A program made the position numbers and the translations under genes. Under the pieces are notes generated by a model, which saw only the letters and a program-made list of their open reading frames with translations, searched no databases and was not told the origin of the DNA. Positions 24,372 to 31,796 of a stretch of DNA of 37,654 nucleotides are shown one piece after another (within the stretch, counting starts at the first letter, position 1; the number at the start of each line of letters is the position of its first letter). The stretch is from IMG/VR virus record IMGVR_UViG_3300037225_000423, positions 1-37,654 of that record. The stretch is one strand, 5' to 3'. The stretch comes from a virus.

Positions 24372-24616
24372 AGCGTCACGTCCATGCTGCCGTCGCTCAT
24401 CCGCAGTATCGCCTCAGCCAGCGCGACCGCCTCGCTGTCATCGGGTCCATGCGCCACGCGCAGGGCCGCGGCGATCCGCATGTGGCCACCCACACGCAGA
24501 CCGGTGTCACGATAGACGACGCCGACGCGTGCGTCGAGCAGGTGCTGATGGTAGGACTCGATCAGATCCGCTACGAGGTTTAGGACCTCCGGTTCGACTG
24601 GCGAGAACTCAGGCAT
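24368..24616 (-). CDS. Short protein resembling the N-terminus of phage metallopeptidase-like proteins
   Basis: The product is 82 residues from an ATG at 24616 (a GTG lies one codon upstream), overlapping the methylase stop. The segment PEFSPVEPEVLNLVADLIES and YHQHLLDARVGVVYRD resembles the first part of the phage metallopeptidase-like family, which normally continues with its metal-binding motif. Here the chain ends without an HExxH-like motif, so it is probably not an enzyme. Confidence 0.45.
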   Translation of the reverse strand: MPEFSPVEPEVLNLVADLIESYHQHLLDARVGVVYRDTGLRVGGHMRIAAALRVAHGPDDSEAVALAEAILRMSDGSMDVTL

Positions 24617-25493
24617 CACTCACGCTCCTCTTGTTCAGGGCAGGGCTAAACCAGTCCAGCTCGAGCACGTGCTGCTGGCGCTCGGCTGCGGCCGGCGAGA
24701 TCCAGATATATTCGACGCTTGGGCCGGCGCGCTCATTGACGGTATTTTTCGAAAACACTGACCAGTCGCCATATAGTTCCGTATAGAGCGGCGAGATATA
24801 GCCACTGATGACGGCCATGCCGGCGATGTTGTGTAGAACCTCGGACAACTCGAGGTGTTGTTGCTCGGTCATCTCGTGGATGTAGGCGTGCTCGCCCCAT
24901 CGCTGACTGCGCGTGTGGGCGAGATAGGGCGGGTCGACGTAGAAAAGCGTACCAGGTGCGTCGAAGCGTTTAATGACTTTGATTGCGTCATCGTGCTCGA
25001 TTTGGACGTTCAACAGTCGTTGCGCCACGGTTTGCAGGTGAGCAGTCTCCTGCCAGTGCTTCAGGGTGTTTGGTGGGGCCATGCGTGTGAGCCGGAAGTG
25101 GAAGCGCCAGCCCGAATGCCATTGCGTGCGTGGGCCGCCGCGCGTCTGCCAGGAGCGGACGTATAGGCGCCGGGCGCGCTCCAGGGGATCGTTGGGGGCG
25201 GCTTCGAAGGCGAGCAGTTGTTCCTCGCGCGACCATGGCGTGAGCTTGATTTGCTGGATAAGTTCGCCCGGGCGCTCGCGCAGGACCCGGAAGAAGTTGA
25301 CGATCTCGCTGTCCAGGTCGTTGACGCACTCAAAACGGGCCGGGACCTTGCGCAGAAGGACGCTGCAGGCGCCGGCGAATGGTTCGCAGTAGCACTCGTG
25401 CTCCGGGAAGTGGCTGATGAGCCAGGGTGCGAGGCGCCATTTACTGCCATGGTATCTCAAGGCTTGGCGGAACGGGACGCTTGAGCTAGTCAT
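24609..25493 (-). CDS. DNA adenine N6-methyltransferase, D12 class
   Basis: The 294-residue enzyme has the D12/Dam motif order: YHGSKWRLAPWL near residue 13, the AdoMet-binding EPFAGACSVLL at 37-47, and catalytic DPPY at 187-190. The length is typical. It would methylate adenine in a short site, protecting phage DNA from restriction or marking it. No partner restriction enzyme is visible nearby. It overlaps the next zinc-ribbon gene by eight bases. Target specificity cannot be read from the sequence. Confidence 0.9.
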   Translation of the reverse strand: MTSSSVPFRQALRYHGSKWRLAPWLISHFPEHECYCEPFAGACSVLLRKVPARFECVNDLDSEIVNFFRVLRERPGELIQQIKLTPWSREEQLLAFEAAPNDPLERARRLYVRSWQTRGGPRTQWHSGWRFHFRLTRMAPPNTLKHWQETAHLQTVAQRLLNVQIEHDDAIKVIKRFDAPGTLFYVDPPYLAHTRSQRWGEHAYIHEMTEQQHLELSEVLHNIAGMAVISGYISPLYTELYGDWSVFSKNTVNERAGPSVEYIWISPAAAERQQHVLELDWFSPALNKRSVSDA

Positions 25494-25785
25494 GAATGCT
25501 CGCCTCGGTTAGCTTGCGCCACGATTCCAGCGCCGCCGCCGAATCTCGGTACTCGCATTCGAGTTCCGTTGGCTCCGTGGCATACTCGACCGGCTGGCCG
25601 TCCAGTACGTGGCCGGCTTGTGCAAGCTGCTGATCGTTGCGCCAATTGACCAGCCCAGCCACCTGGTATTCGAGCTGGGTCAGCCGTCTCGCCACAATGT
25701 GCAAACAGTCCCGTTCGTCGGTATGTTGGCACATCGCGAAGCCGGCGACCGGGGTCACCGGTTGGCCGCACAGGATGCAAATCAT
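25486..25785 (-). CDS. Zinc-ribbon protein sharing two modules with neighbouring genes
   Basis: The 99-residue protein starts with CILCGQPVTPVAGFAMCQHT and ERDC, the same four-Cys zinc ribbon as the protein at 23821-24132. It continues with GHVLDGQPVEYATEP, matching the C-terminal module of the protein at 23409-23828. It thus looks like a composite of two nearby genes. Its ATG overlaps the stop of the 47-residue gene upstream. Confidence 0.55.
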   Translation of the reverse strand: MICILCGQPVTPVAGFAMCQHTDERDCLHIVARRLTQLEYQVAGLVNWRNDQQLAQAGHVLDGQPVEYATEPTELECEYRDSAAALESWRKLTEASIHD

Positions 25786-25925
25786 CGTGGATCCTTCCGC
25801 TCATAGTCCAGAGCATAGTCGGCCGCAACCTGAAAGGCCGTGGACAGGCTGCAGCCGAACAGTAAACAAGTCTCGATCACCCACTCGCAGAAATCTCGAA
25901 TACGCTCTTGATCGGTCATAGCCAT
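25782..25925 (-). CDS. 47-residue hypothetical protein
   Basis: An ATG at 25925 preceded by GGGAGA opens a 47-codon frame (MAMTDQERIRDFCEWVIETC, then a LLFGCSLSTAFQVAADYALD helix). Its TGA overlaps the next ATG. The product is helical and acidic. The function is unknown. Confidence 0.6.
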   Translation of the reverse strand: MAMTDQERIRDFCEWVIETCLLFGCSLSTAFQVAADYALDYERKDPR

Positions 25926-25927
25926 GG

Positions 25928-26353
25928 TCAATCTCCCTCGCGCTGGAACCACCGCATCACATCATCAGTGTCCTCGTCCACGCTCCAACCGATCGCGCGA
26001 TAGGTGTCTCCCTGGAAGTGCTTCTCCAGAACGGCCTTCGCCCACCATTTTGCCCAGTGATACGACAGGCAGGCGTGGCTGTCGAAATGCCTGCCTCTGG
26101 CAGCGTCGTCGTCCCATGCCACTCGCCAGCATTGAGTCGCTTCGTCCCAGAGCGGATTGTCCTCCTCCTCGACAGTGGCATAATAGTGGATGCCGATTCC
26201 ATAGTAGCGCATGATGTGAACACGCACATCGCGCGGCTTTGCATCACCCGGCCACCTCCGTACATGTGGATCGGGAATATCCCTCAAATAGCCGCCCGAA
26301 GTTTCGCCCAATGCTCGATGGATATTAGTCTCACCTGAGCTCGCATCGCCCAT
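25928..26353 (-). CDS. Hypothetical early protein
   Basis: The 141-residue protein has GGAGGAG upstream of its ATG. It is not recognised. The N-terminal 45 residues are polar and probably flexible; the rest is compact and Trp-rich (CWRVAWDDDAARGRHFDSHA, then LSYHWAKWWAKAVLEKHF). No membrane segment is seen. It is packed within the early operon. Confidence 0.5.
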   Translation of the reverse strand: MGDASSGETNIHRALGETSGGYLRDIPDPHVRRWPGDAKPRDVRVHIMRYYGIGIHYYATVEEEDNPLWDEATQCWRVAWDDDAARGRHFDSHACLSYHWAKWWAKAVLEKHFQGDTYRAIGWSVDEDTDDVMRWFQREGD

Positions 26354-26356
26354 CGC

Positions 26357-26644
26357 TCACTCCTCCTCTGCCGGCGCGCTCACCGGCCGCACACGTCTCG
26401 CCGGCGCTTCCATCCGCCTGCAGGCCAGACAAAACTGGCTCCCGTCGGCGTTCGCGCGCAAACATACCCCCGGGTGGCCACACTCGAGCTCGCGCCGCGG
26501 CGCGTACTCCACCACCAGGTCGCCGCGCTGGTTGAACCCGCTGCCTGTGATCATCAGGCCCAGCTCGGCGAGACGGCCGGCGCCGACGTCGGCGAGCGAG
26601 AGATGGATCGCCGGCGGGCGGATCAGTGTGCTCGGGTTGCTCAT
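26357..26644 (-). CDS. Small zinc-finger protein (CGHP ... CxxC)
   Basis: The 95-residue protein has a likely zinc site ECGHPGVC followed by FCLACRR, a pattern common in small phage proteins and in HNH-associated zinc fingers. The codons for CLRAN create a copy of the GTTYGCRCGCRAAC sequence at 26450-26463, which here is coding. The function is unknown. Confidence 0.5.
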   Translation of the reverse strand: MSNPSTLIRPPAIHLSLADVGAGRLAELGLMITGSGFNQRGDLVVEYAPRRELECGHPGVCLRANADGSQFCLACRRMEAPARRVRPVSAPAEEE

Positions 26645-26808
26645 TGTCTCGCCTCCGATCGCTCAATTTTGGCTGCACAGCGGCTGCACAGGTCCGGCTC
26701 CACCCAGTAGCAGCCGCCCCGGCACGGCTGCCGGTCCGTACAGCCGCAGACCCGGCACTGGAACGGCGTGCGAGATCGCACCGAGACACGCACGTTGCCG
26801 ATCTGCAT
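26641..26808 (-). CDS. Small Cys-rich phage protein (CRVCGCT ... CSRC)
   Basis: From an ATG at 26808, or a TTG at 26820, the 55-residue product has FQCRVCGCTDRQPCRGGCYW followed by VEPDLCSRC, a zinc-binding motif widespread in phage early proteins. The longer frame to 27009 overlaps two other small genes and is unlikely. The function is unknown; protein or nucleic acid binding is likely. Confidence 0.6.
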   Translation of the reverse strand: MQIGNVRVSVRSRTPFQCRVCGCTDRQPCRGGCYWVEPDLCSRCAAKIERSEARQ

Positions 26809-26848
26809 CTCCAGCTCCAACTGCTGTGCCCCCCCTGCTTTTTGCGCA

Positions 26849-26944
26849 TCACAGCCTCCGGTGCGCCCGCACCCAGATCGCCAGCGTCCGCAGCAGCAGT
26901 ACCCGCCAGAGCGGCAGCCGGTCAAGCGTTGGTGTTGGTTGCAT
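26849..26944 (-). CDS. Possible 31-residue hydrophobic-basic peptide
   Basis: An ATG at 26944 with GGGAGG five bases upstream opens a 31-codon frame (MQPTPTLDRLPLWRVLLLRT onwards, ending in HRRL). It overlaps the end of the preceding gene by 23 bases. The strong ribosome site is the main support. It has one amphipathic or membrane-seeking helix. Confidence 0.35.
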   Translation of the reverse strand: MQPTPTLDRLPLWRVLLLRTLAIWVRAHRRL

Positions 26945-27128
26945 CGGGGCCTCCCTTTTTTTGACGTTCCGCGATGAGTTCCCGCAAGTCGATCAAGTGC
27001 CGTTCCCAATAGCCTTGCTTGCGGTGCCCTATTCGAGCGATGGTCCGCGCTTCCGCTTCGGTCAAAAGCCCATCGGCTTGCGCTTTTCGGGCTACTTGCC
27101 AGTATGCCGTTACGGGATCGTCGGTCAT
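26922..27128 (-). CDS. Small helical protein downstream of the candidate origin
   Basis: The 68-residue protein (VTAYWQVARKAQADGLLTEA onwards) is helical and charged. It starts at an ATG next to GAGGG, with short spacing. It is the first gene after the inverted-iteron region. No family is recognised. Confidence 0.5.
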   Translation of the reverse strand: MTDDPVTAYWQVARKAQADGLLTEAEARTIARIGHRKQGYWERHLIDLRELIAERQKKGGPDATNTNA

Positions 27129-27139
27129 TTTCCCTCTTT

Positions 27140-27244
27140 TTAGTACCGTTAGTACCGATTTTTGCCTATTTACCTATAAGCAGCTCGTATTTACACTCTC
27201 ACGGAGATATACCAAAAAAGCCCATAATCGGTACTAACGGTACT
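27140..27244. repeat. Inverted pairs of 9-bp iterons, candidate replication origin
   Basis: TTAGTACCG occurs twice in tandem at 27140-27157. Its reverse complement CGGTACTAA occurs at 27229-27237 and again, less its last two bases, at 27238-27244. Together they form a perfect 18-base inverted repeat (27142-27159 and 27227-27244) around an A+T-rich 67-base centre, in a region otherwise rich in G+C. The element is in the 125-base gap right after the primase-helicase gene. This arrangement fits an initiator-binding origin; an operator or terminator role is also possible. Confidence 0.5.
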
Positions 27245-27253
27245 GTTTTTTGC

Positions 27254-29605
27254 CTACTGTTCGTCGTTTTCAGCGTCAATTAGGTCGATTCCCGGGTAAC
27301 TTGTCCGGCTGTTTTGCTTTACGCTGACAATTCCCCGCTCCGCCAGCTTGCGCCCGAGCATGTTCGAGGTCATTTCCCGCTCACCGGCCGCAATCGCCCA
27401 GCGCTTGTATTCGGCATACAGTCGATGTGCTGCCACCCGATAACCGGCATTCGAGGTCGTGCATTCTTCCAGGAACTGCGCCAGAATGTCGCTGTCTGCC
27501 CGGTATTTTTCGGTGGCCACCGTCACGGCCGCCGGCGGCATCAGGCCGGCGCGCTGCCATTCGATACAGCCCTCCATCGCCCATGACAGGATGCCCGAGC
27601 TTTCGGCAAGCAACTTGCGCCCGAGGTCCCGATCCTGTTCGGCGGTCGGTATCGTAACGGTGAAGGGAATTTTACGGATGCGGCGCCAGATTGCATCACC
27701 GCCGGCGTTCACACCCAGTTCGTGATTGGCGGCCAGAAATATCTTGAACGTCGGGTCAAACTGGTAAAAATCCTCGCGCATCCGGCGCGCCTTTACCGGG
27801 TCCCCGCCGGTCAGTTGCTTGACCAGGGCCTCCGCCAGCTTCTTGCCGTCCTCGACTTCGACCGATGATGCAAAGCGCACCCCTGCCAGGTCTGCAAGTT
27901 CGGTAGGGTGCCGATCGCGGCCCAGGGTCAGCACGTCCGGCGCGACCTGCTTTGCGTAGTCCCCTCCGAGCACCTTGAGGATCGCATTCAGGAACGTACT
28001 CTTGCCGTTGGCTCCCGATCCGTACAGGAAGAACAGCACTTGCTCTGACACGTCGCCTGTCAGTGAATATCCGACAACCCGGCGCATGAAGGATATGAGG
28101 TCCTGGTCTCCGGCAAAGATGCGTGCGAGAAACGCCAGCCAGGTAGGACATTCCGCATCTGGCAAATAAAACACGGGCGCCAGTTTAGTGAGCATGTCCT
28201 GGCGTTCGTGCTCGTGTAGGCGTCCGCTGCGAAGATCAAGGGTTCCGTTGAGCACATTCAACGCCCACGGGTCTGTGTCCATGTCGGTCGGCAAAACGTG
28301 GATGCCCGGCTCGGATTGCGCCACCCTCAGCATTTCCCGAATCCGGTTTCCCGATTCGCTGCGTAGGGCGTGCTTTCCAATTAGCTTGCGTGAGGTGTCA
28401 TCTGCGTCAGCGGCTTCCGCGTAGATCGTGGCAATTGTGCGCTTTGCCTTGCGCTCCGCCTCTCCAGTCTGGTCAAGAGCCCAGCGCCGGTTATCCCAAA
28501 TCAGCCACTTCTCCCACGGATGGCAGTAGCGCAGATTGTGGCCATGCATCTTGACCAGCCGATGAGCATTGCCTGTGTCAGTTAGGTGCTCGAAGGCGCC
28601 CGCATCTGTCTCTTCTGGTTGCTCCGCTTGCGCCTCGTGGTTCTGTGCAGATCTCGAAACGGGCTTGTCTTTTATCTGCCTTGGCTCTTTCATGCCGGCC
28701 GCAATTCCGCTGCGAATGGCGATTGTCGCCTCGTGTTCCCCTAAGCCAATGTCGATGGCCATCTGCAGCAGCGCGTCCTCAGTCGGCCATTGTGGCAAAA
28801 GACCGGCGCCAATGAACTGCCCGAGGGCAAATGCGGATTTATTCAACTGGTTATTGCGCCCCGGTTCGCGCGTGCGCGCGAGAATGTCTAGCTCCGATTG
28901 CACGGCCGCATTGACATACTTCTCTTTCGGTCCGGTCCCATTGGTGGGTGTGGATGGCCGGCGCCCGTTCCCGTTCGTGTTTTTCGGGGCGGGTAGAAGG
29001 GCCTCCAGATCGGTGAGCCCGTAGACACGCTCCAGGTCGGCGCGCAGAAACTTTACTATTCGAGGTGGGTCATACTTGCAGTTTAGTGTACCGGGAACTC
29101 TGAGCACCCTTGCCAGATCTTTTGAGCCCGTATCAGCGCCAGTGTAGCTGACCCAGCCCGATTGCACGGATTTTATGCGCTCTCGCGCCGGGTCGTCGGT
29201 CAAAACGAAAGGACTGTCCAGAAGGAAGTAGCAATGATAGCCCCCTCCCGAATCAATGATAACGGATGGGGCTATCGGAAGGTCCGTGATATGGGCCATG
29301 CAGGTATCTTTACTGCCACCGAAGTCCTTGGCGTCAAACTCGGCAAAGAGGCAGTTCACGGCCGCGATGTAGGCGGTTTGCGACCGAACTTCGTTTTGTG
29401 ATACCGATTTCCCCAGGGCGTTTGTGCGGGGAATAGCAACGCAAGGATGCACGCCGAAATACACATCCCGCTCGACGGGGAGCAAAAGCGGCTTGTCGAC
29501 CGGCGACCAGCGGGACTGTTTGTCGATGCCAGTCCAGGTGTAATGCCATTGCCCACCGCGGTGCAAGATGGCCAGCAGATCGTGAAAAACATCGTTACCG
29601 GTCAT
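27254..29605 (-). CDS. Primase-helicase, D5/P4 family
   Basis: The 783-residue replication protein has an N-terminal primase-like part (NCLFAEFDAKDFG with acidic residues, then SGGGYHCYFLLDSPF) and a C-terminal SF3 helicase. Walker A is GSGANGKST at about residue 530, and KIFLAANHELGV and WRRIRKIPF follow, typical of the D5-N/P4 family. It would prime and unwind DNA at the phage origin. Its start overlaps the preceding stop as ATGA. The length is within the family range and no frameshift is seen. Confidence 0.9.
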   Translation of the reverse strand: MTGNDVFHDLLAILHRGGQWHYTWTGIDKQSRWSPVDKPLLLPVERDVYFGVHPCVAIPRTNALGKSVSQNEVRSQTAYIAAVNCLFAEFDAKDFGGSKDTCMAHITDLPIAPSVIIDSGGGYHCYFLLDSPFVLTDDPARERIKSVQSGWVSYTGADTGSKDLARVLRVPGTLNCKYDPPRIVKFLRADLERVYGLTDLEALLPAPKNTNGNGRRPSTPTNGTGPKEKYVNAAVQSELDILARTREPGRNNQLNKSAFALGQFIGAGLLPQWPTEDALLQMAIDIGLGEHEATIAIRSGIAAGMKEPRQIKDKPVSRSAQNHEAQAEQPEETDAGAFEHLTDTGNAHRLVKMHGHNLRYCHPWEKWLIWDNRRWALDQTGEAERKAKRTIATIYAEAADADDTSRKLIGKHALRSESGNRIREMLRVAQSEPGIHVLPTDMDTDPWALNVLNGTLDLRSGRLHEHERQDMLTKLAPVFYLPDAECPTWLAFLARIFAGDQDLISFMRRVVGYSLTGDVSEQVLFFLYGSGANGKSTFLNAILKVLGGDYAKQVAPDVLTLGRDRHPTELADLAGVRFASSVEVEDGKKLAEALVKQLTGGDPVKARRMREDFYQFDPTFKIFLAANHELGVNAGGDAIWRRIRKIPFTVTIPTAEQDRDLGRKLLAESSGILSWAMEGCIEWQRAGLMPPAAVTVATEKYRADSDILAQFLEECTTSNAGYRVAAHRLYAEYKRWAIAAGEREMTSNMLGRKLAERGIVSVKQNSRTSYPGIDLIDAENDEQ

Positions 29606-29838
29606 GCCCCAATCCCCTCAATCGGCCAGTCTGAAAACGGGATCGCTGCTTCGAGCACGGCCTTACGTCGCCGTAGGTACTGCTCTCCCCATGCGAGTTG
29701 TGCTCGCACGGCTGCCGGTAGTTCAGCCAGCGCGTCAAGCCCGAGTTGTACCCATTCGAGGCCGCCATAGTCAGGGATGCTGCTGTGGTCTTCCGTGGTC
29801 GTGTCTATCGAGGCTAAAACATCTTTGAGTGTAGTCAT
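29602..29838 (-). CDS. Hypothetical protein upstream of the primase
   Basis: The product is 78 residues from an ATG at 29838 preceded by GGGGAGG; the frame above this ATG has no ribosome site and overlaps the membrane protein gene. The chain has an acidic N-terminus and a helical basic centre (AQLAWGEQYLRRRKAVLEAA). It overlaps the primase start by four bases, so coupled expression is likely. The function is unknown. Confidence 0.55.
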   Translation of the reverse strand: MTTLKDVLASIDTTTEDHSSIPDYGGLEWVQLGLDALAELPAAVRAQLAWGEQYLRRRKAVLEAAIPFSDWPIEGIGA

Positions 29839-30167
29839 GTCCGCCTCCCCAGTTCCTCGCGCAGCGCGGCTATCTCCCGTTTCTGTGCCTTGTCGGTCAG
29901 CACAGCCTCGGTGTCGCCGTCCCACCTGTAGCACGCAAAGTCGACGGCCCCGGCGACCACGAACACGCCGGCCACCACCAATAGCGGGACGTCCCACGAC
30001 CGCACCAGCAGGCAGTACAGCGCCAGGCCGACCAGGCACGACGTGACGCCGTAGAGGTAGGTTGCCGGCGCGCGCAACTCCAGGCGCGGTGGCCGCAGCG
30101 CGTAGTGGCCGGCGACCAGCAGGGCAGCGGCGAGCAGCGCTGCGGCAGCGAAAGCAGTGATTTGCAT
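29835..30167 (-). CDS. Small membrane protein, three predicted helices
   Basis: The product is 110 residues from an ATG at 30167 with AAGGA upstream. Hydrophobic segments are AFAAAALLAAALLVAGHYAL, YLYGVTSCLVGLALYCLLV and VPLLVVAGVFVVAGAVDFA. A short charged C-terminal helix (TDKAQKREIAALREELGRR) follows. No function is recognised. A long GC-rich hairpin precedes its ribosome site. Confidence 0.6.
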   Translation of the reverse strand: MQITAFAAAALLAAALLVAGHYALRPPRLELRAPATYLYGVTSCLVGLALYCLLVRSWDVPLLVVAGVFVVAGAVDFACYRWDGDTEAVLTDKAQKREIAALREELGRRT

Positions 30168-30186
30168 GGAATCCTTCCCCTCATGA

Positions 30187-30224
30187 GTGCCCGGCCGGCC
30201 ACACCCCTGCAGCCGGCCGGGCAC
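30187..30224 (-). other. GC-rich leader hairpin before the small membrane protein gene
   Basis: GTGCCCGGCCGGC at 30187-30199 and GCCGGCCGGGCAC at 30212-30224 form a perfect 13-bp stem with a 12-base loop. It lies between the ERF gene stop and the ribosome site of the next gene, with no T-run after it. Similar hairpins occur in other gaps of this genome. Confidence 0.55.
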
Positions 30225-30232
30225 GGCGAATG

Positions 30233-31138
30233 TCAGGCCAGCGGTACGGCGGCGAGAATCGCCTTGATGCCTTCGACGCTGTCAGCCGACGGAATCCACT
30301 CGCCGCCCACGCGCTTCCCGTTGACCAGTTCTCCGCCCACTTGCGCCGGGCTGATCCACTCGAAGCCGACGGTGCACTGGCCCACGGACCAGGCGGCCGG
30401 GTCGTCGCTGCCAAAGAGGAACTTGGTGATTGCGTGCCGGTTGGCGCTGTCGTGCTCCAGGATGGCCAGCGCGCTGCGGAAGTTCGCCCGGACTTTCCTT
30501 TCGCCATCCGGCGTCAACACGTGTGTCGCGTCCGGCTCGGAAAACTCGGCTGAGGATCGGAGCAGTTGCCGGATCTCGTCGGCCTTGCCGGCTATGCTCG
30601 CCGGAGAGGCGGGCAGATCATGGAATCCATCGCCGGCGGGTGTTTGTGTTTTTGGTTGCTCCGCGGCTGCATGGCCGTTCGTCGGGACCGGGGTGCGTGC
30701 CGGCATGGGCGCCTGGGCTTGTCGGGTCGGCTGCGTCTTTTCGCTGGCGGCGTTGCCGTCGTCGTCTTCGTCGTCTTCGTCGGCTTGCTGGCCGATGATG
30801 GCAGATAGGCCGTAGCGCCTGGCATACGTCAGAGCCGATCCCATCCCCTGGGGATCGTTTTTGATAGGATTCACCGGGTATTCGCTGGAAATCCATTGAC
30901 CGCTGGCGTGCATCAACAGTGTTACCAGCGTCAAACCATTCTCACTACGGCTGGTGATCTGCGTCACGGCTAACCCATTGGAACTCAGCGCTCCGCGACA
31001 GGCGTTCCAAATGCTGGCCAGCGTGGCGTACTTCGCATGGAAAAACGGGTTCTCGCGATCCTTCTCCGCGTTCGTCATGGCGCCTTGCGCTTTGGCGAGT
31101 GCGGCAGCCAGGTCGCCGATGCCTTCACTTGTGCTCAC
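30233..31138 (-). CDS. ERF-family single-strand annealing protein
   Basis: The product is 301 residues from a GTG at 31138 with GGGAGG upstream; an in-frame TTG at 31162 is less likely. The ERF core is at about residues 15-120: AEKDRENPFFHAKYATLASI, WNACRGALSSNGLAV, and later MGSALTYARRYGLSAIIG. A low-complexity Pro/Ala linker and an unfamiliar C-terminal domain follow. ERF proteins anneal complementary single strands in phage recombination and genome circularisation. Its start overlaps the stop of the tiny membrane ORF (GTGA). Confidence 0.85.
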   Translation of the reverse strand: MSTSEGIGDLAAALAKAQGAMTNAEKDRENPFFHAKYATLASIWNACRGALSSNGLAVTQITSRSENGLTLVTLLMHASGQWISSEYPVNPIKNDPQGMGSALTYARRYGLSAIIGQQADEDDEDDDGNAASEKTQPTRQAQAPMPARTPVPTNGHAAAEQPKTQTPAGDGFHDLPASPASIAGKADEIRQLLRSSAEFSEPDATHVLTPDGERKVRANFRSALAILEHDSANRHAITKFLFGSDDPAAWSVGQCTVGFEWISPAQVGGELVNGKRVGGEWIPSADSVEGIKAILAAVPLA

Positions 31139-31224
31139 TTGTCCTCCCGATTGACTTTCCAAAACGGCGCGATCGCGCAGACGGCGGCGATGACGAACCA
31201 GATGATGCCTTCGAGGATGCTCAT
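31135..31224 (-). CDS. 29-residue membrane peptide (MSILEGIIWF type), paralogue of the ORF at 35659
   Basis: An ATG at 31224 opens MSILEGIIWFVIAAVCAIAP followed by FWKVNREDK and a TGA overlapping the ERF GTG. The product is a single membrane helix with a basic, polar tail. It matches the plus-strand ORF at 35659 (SIFEGVVWFIVGAVPF) over its first 15 residues. The preceding gene and leader hairpin are in the same relative positions in both places. Confidence 0.55.
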   Translation of the reverse strand: MSILEGIIWFVIAAVCAIAPFWKVNREDK

Positions 31225-31235
31225 GCTAGCCACCG

Positions 31236-31571
31236 TCAGAACGGGATTTCCTGCTCTGTGCAATATTCACAAGGCCGATACTCGCCGGTCCCGAATTCGT
31301 CAGCCAGGCCGGGGATATCGAGACAGCAGCTGTCCATGATCTCTCGGACCCCCGTAAAATCGCACATCCGGCAGCCAGGCCCGGCGACCACGACCGGGAT
31401 CTCCTCGACCAGGTGAACGCTCTTGACACCCAACACGTTTGACGGTACAGTAGCCATTGATTCTAGTCTCCTTTTTGCACCGGGACCGGGACGTTTCCAG
31501 ACGTCCCGGTCCTTCGTTTGCCCTACCAACCCGCCCCGTTCGAGCTGCCAGACCCAGTAACACTCTTTCAT
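31236..31571 (-). CDS. Small Cys-containing early protein
   Basis: The frame has two good starts: ATG 31571 (111 residues, GGAGG six bases upstream) and ATG 31457 (73 residues, AAGGAG about ten bases upstream). The shorter product is the one aligned with the gene start of the duplicated plus-strand cassette. The C-terminal part has CRMCDF, SCCL and CEYC, a probable zinc site. Residues ERGGLVGQTK of the longer form are repeated in the gene at 35049. The function is unknown. Confidence 0.5.
   Translation of the reverse strand: MKECYWVWQLERGGLVGQTKDRDVWKRPGPGAKRRLESMATVPSNVLGVKSVHLVEEIPVVVAGPGCRMCDFTGVREIMDSCCLDIPGLADEFGTGEYRPCEYCTEQEIPF
31457..31541 (-). repeat. Duplicated leader element, minus-strand copy
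   Basis: From GAACGGGGCGGG through GGTAGGGCAAACGAAGG, a 12-bp perfect hairpin (31483-31494 with 31501-31512), AAAAAGGAG and an ATG, this segment matches 35277-35362 on the other strand. The stem sequence differs between copies but pairing is kept by matched changes in both arms. This argues for a conserved RNA structure ahead of a gene. Confidence 0.55.
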
Positions 31572-31596
31572 GCGGGCCTCCTCTGCGATTCATCTT

Positions 31597-31735
31597 GCGC
31601 CACCGACCCAGTTGCCGGCCGGCCCGGCGGCGTTCCCCATTGTGGTCCTCATCGCTGGCCGTCGCCTCCTGTGCTACTGCTGTTGGCCGGGGTGCACTCG
31701 GTCGTTAGCCGGCGCAACTCCCGGCCGGCTGCTGC
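31597..31735 (-). other. Gap with GC-rich inverted repeats, no supported gene
   Basis: The 225-base gap between the genes ending at 31797 and starting at 31571 holds no convincing gene. It has an inverted repeat AGCCGGC/GCCGGCT at 31707-31730 and further CCGGC-rich pairs near 31620. A 20-codon frame (MRTTMGNAAG onwards) has a distant AGGAGG and is doubtful. Confidence 0.35.
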
Positions 31736-31796
31736 CGGAGTCCGCATCGCCGCCGTATCGAGGCGACCCAGAGGTCGCACGACGCAGGCCCGGCTA

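Noticed and set aside
26450-26463. Fourth copy of the GTTYGCRCGCRAAC palindrome as a regulatory site
   Set aside because: It lies inside a gene and is accounted for by codons of CLRAN in a conserved zinc-finger region, so it is weak evidence for regulation.
26641-27009. Long 122-codon form of the Cys-rich early protein
   Set aside because: The first 67 codons overlap two other small genes in different frames and have no ribosome site; the conserved CRVCGCT domain is fully contained in the short form.
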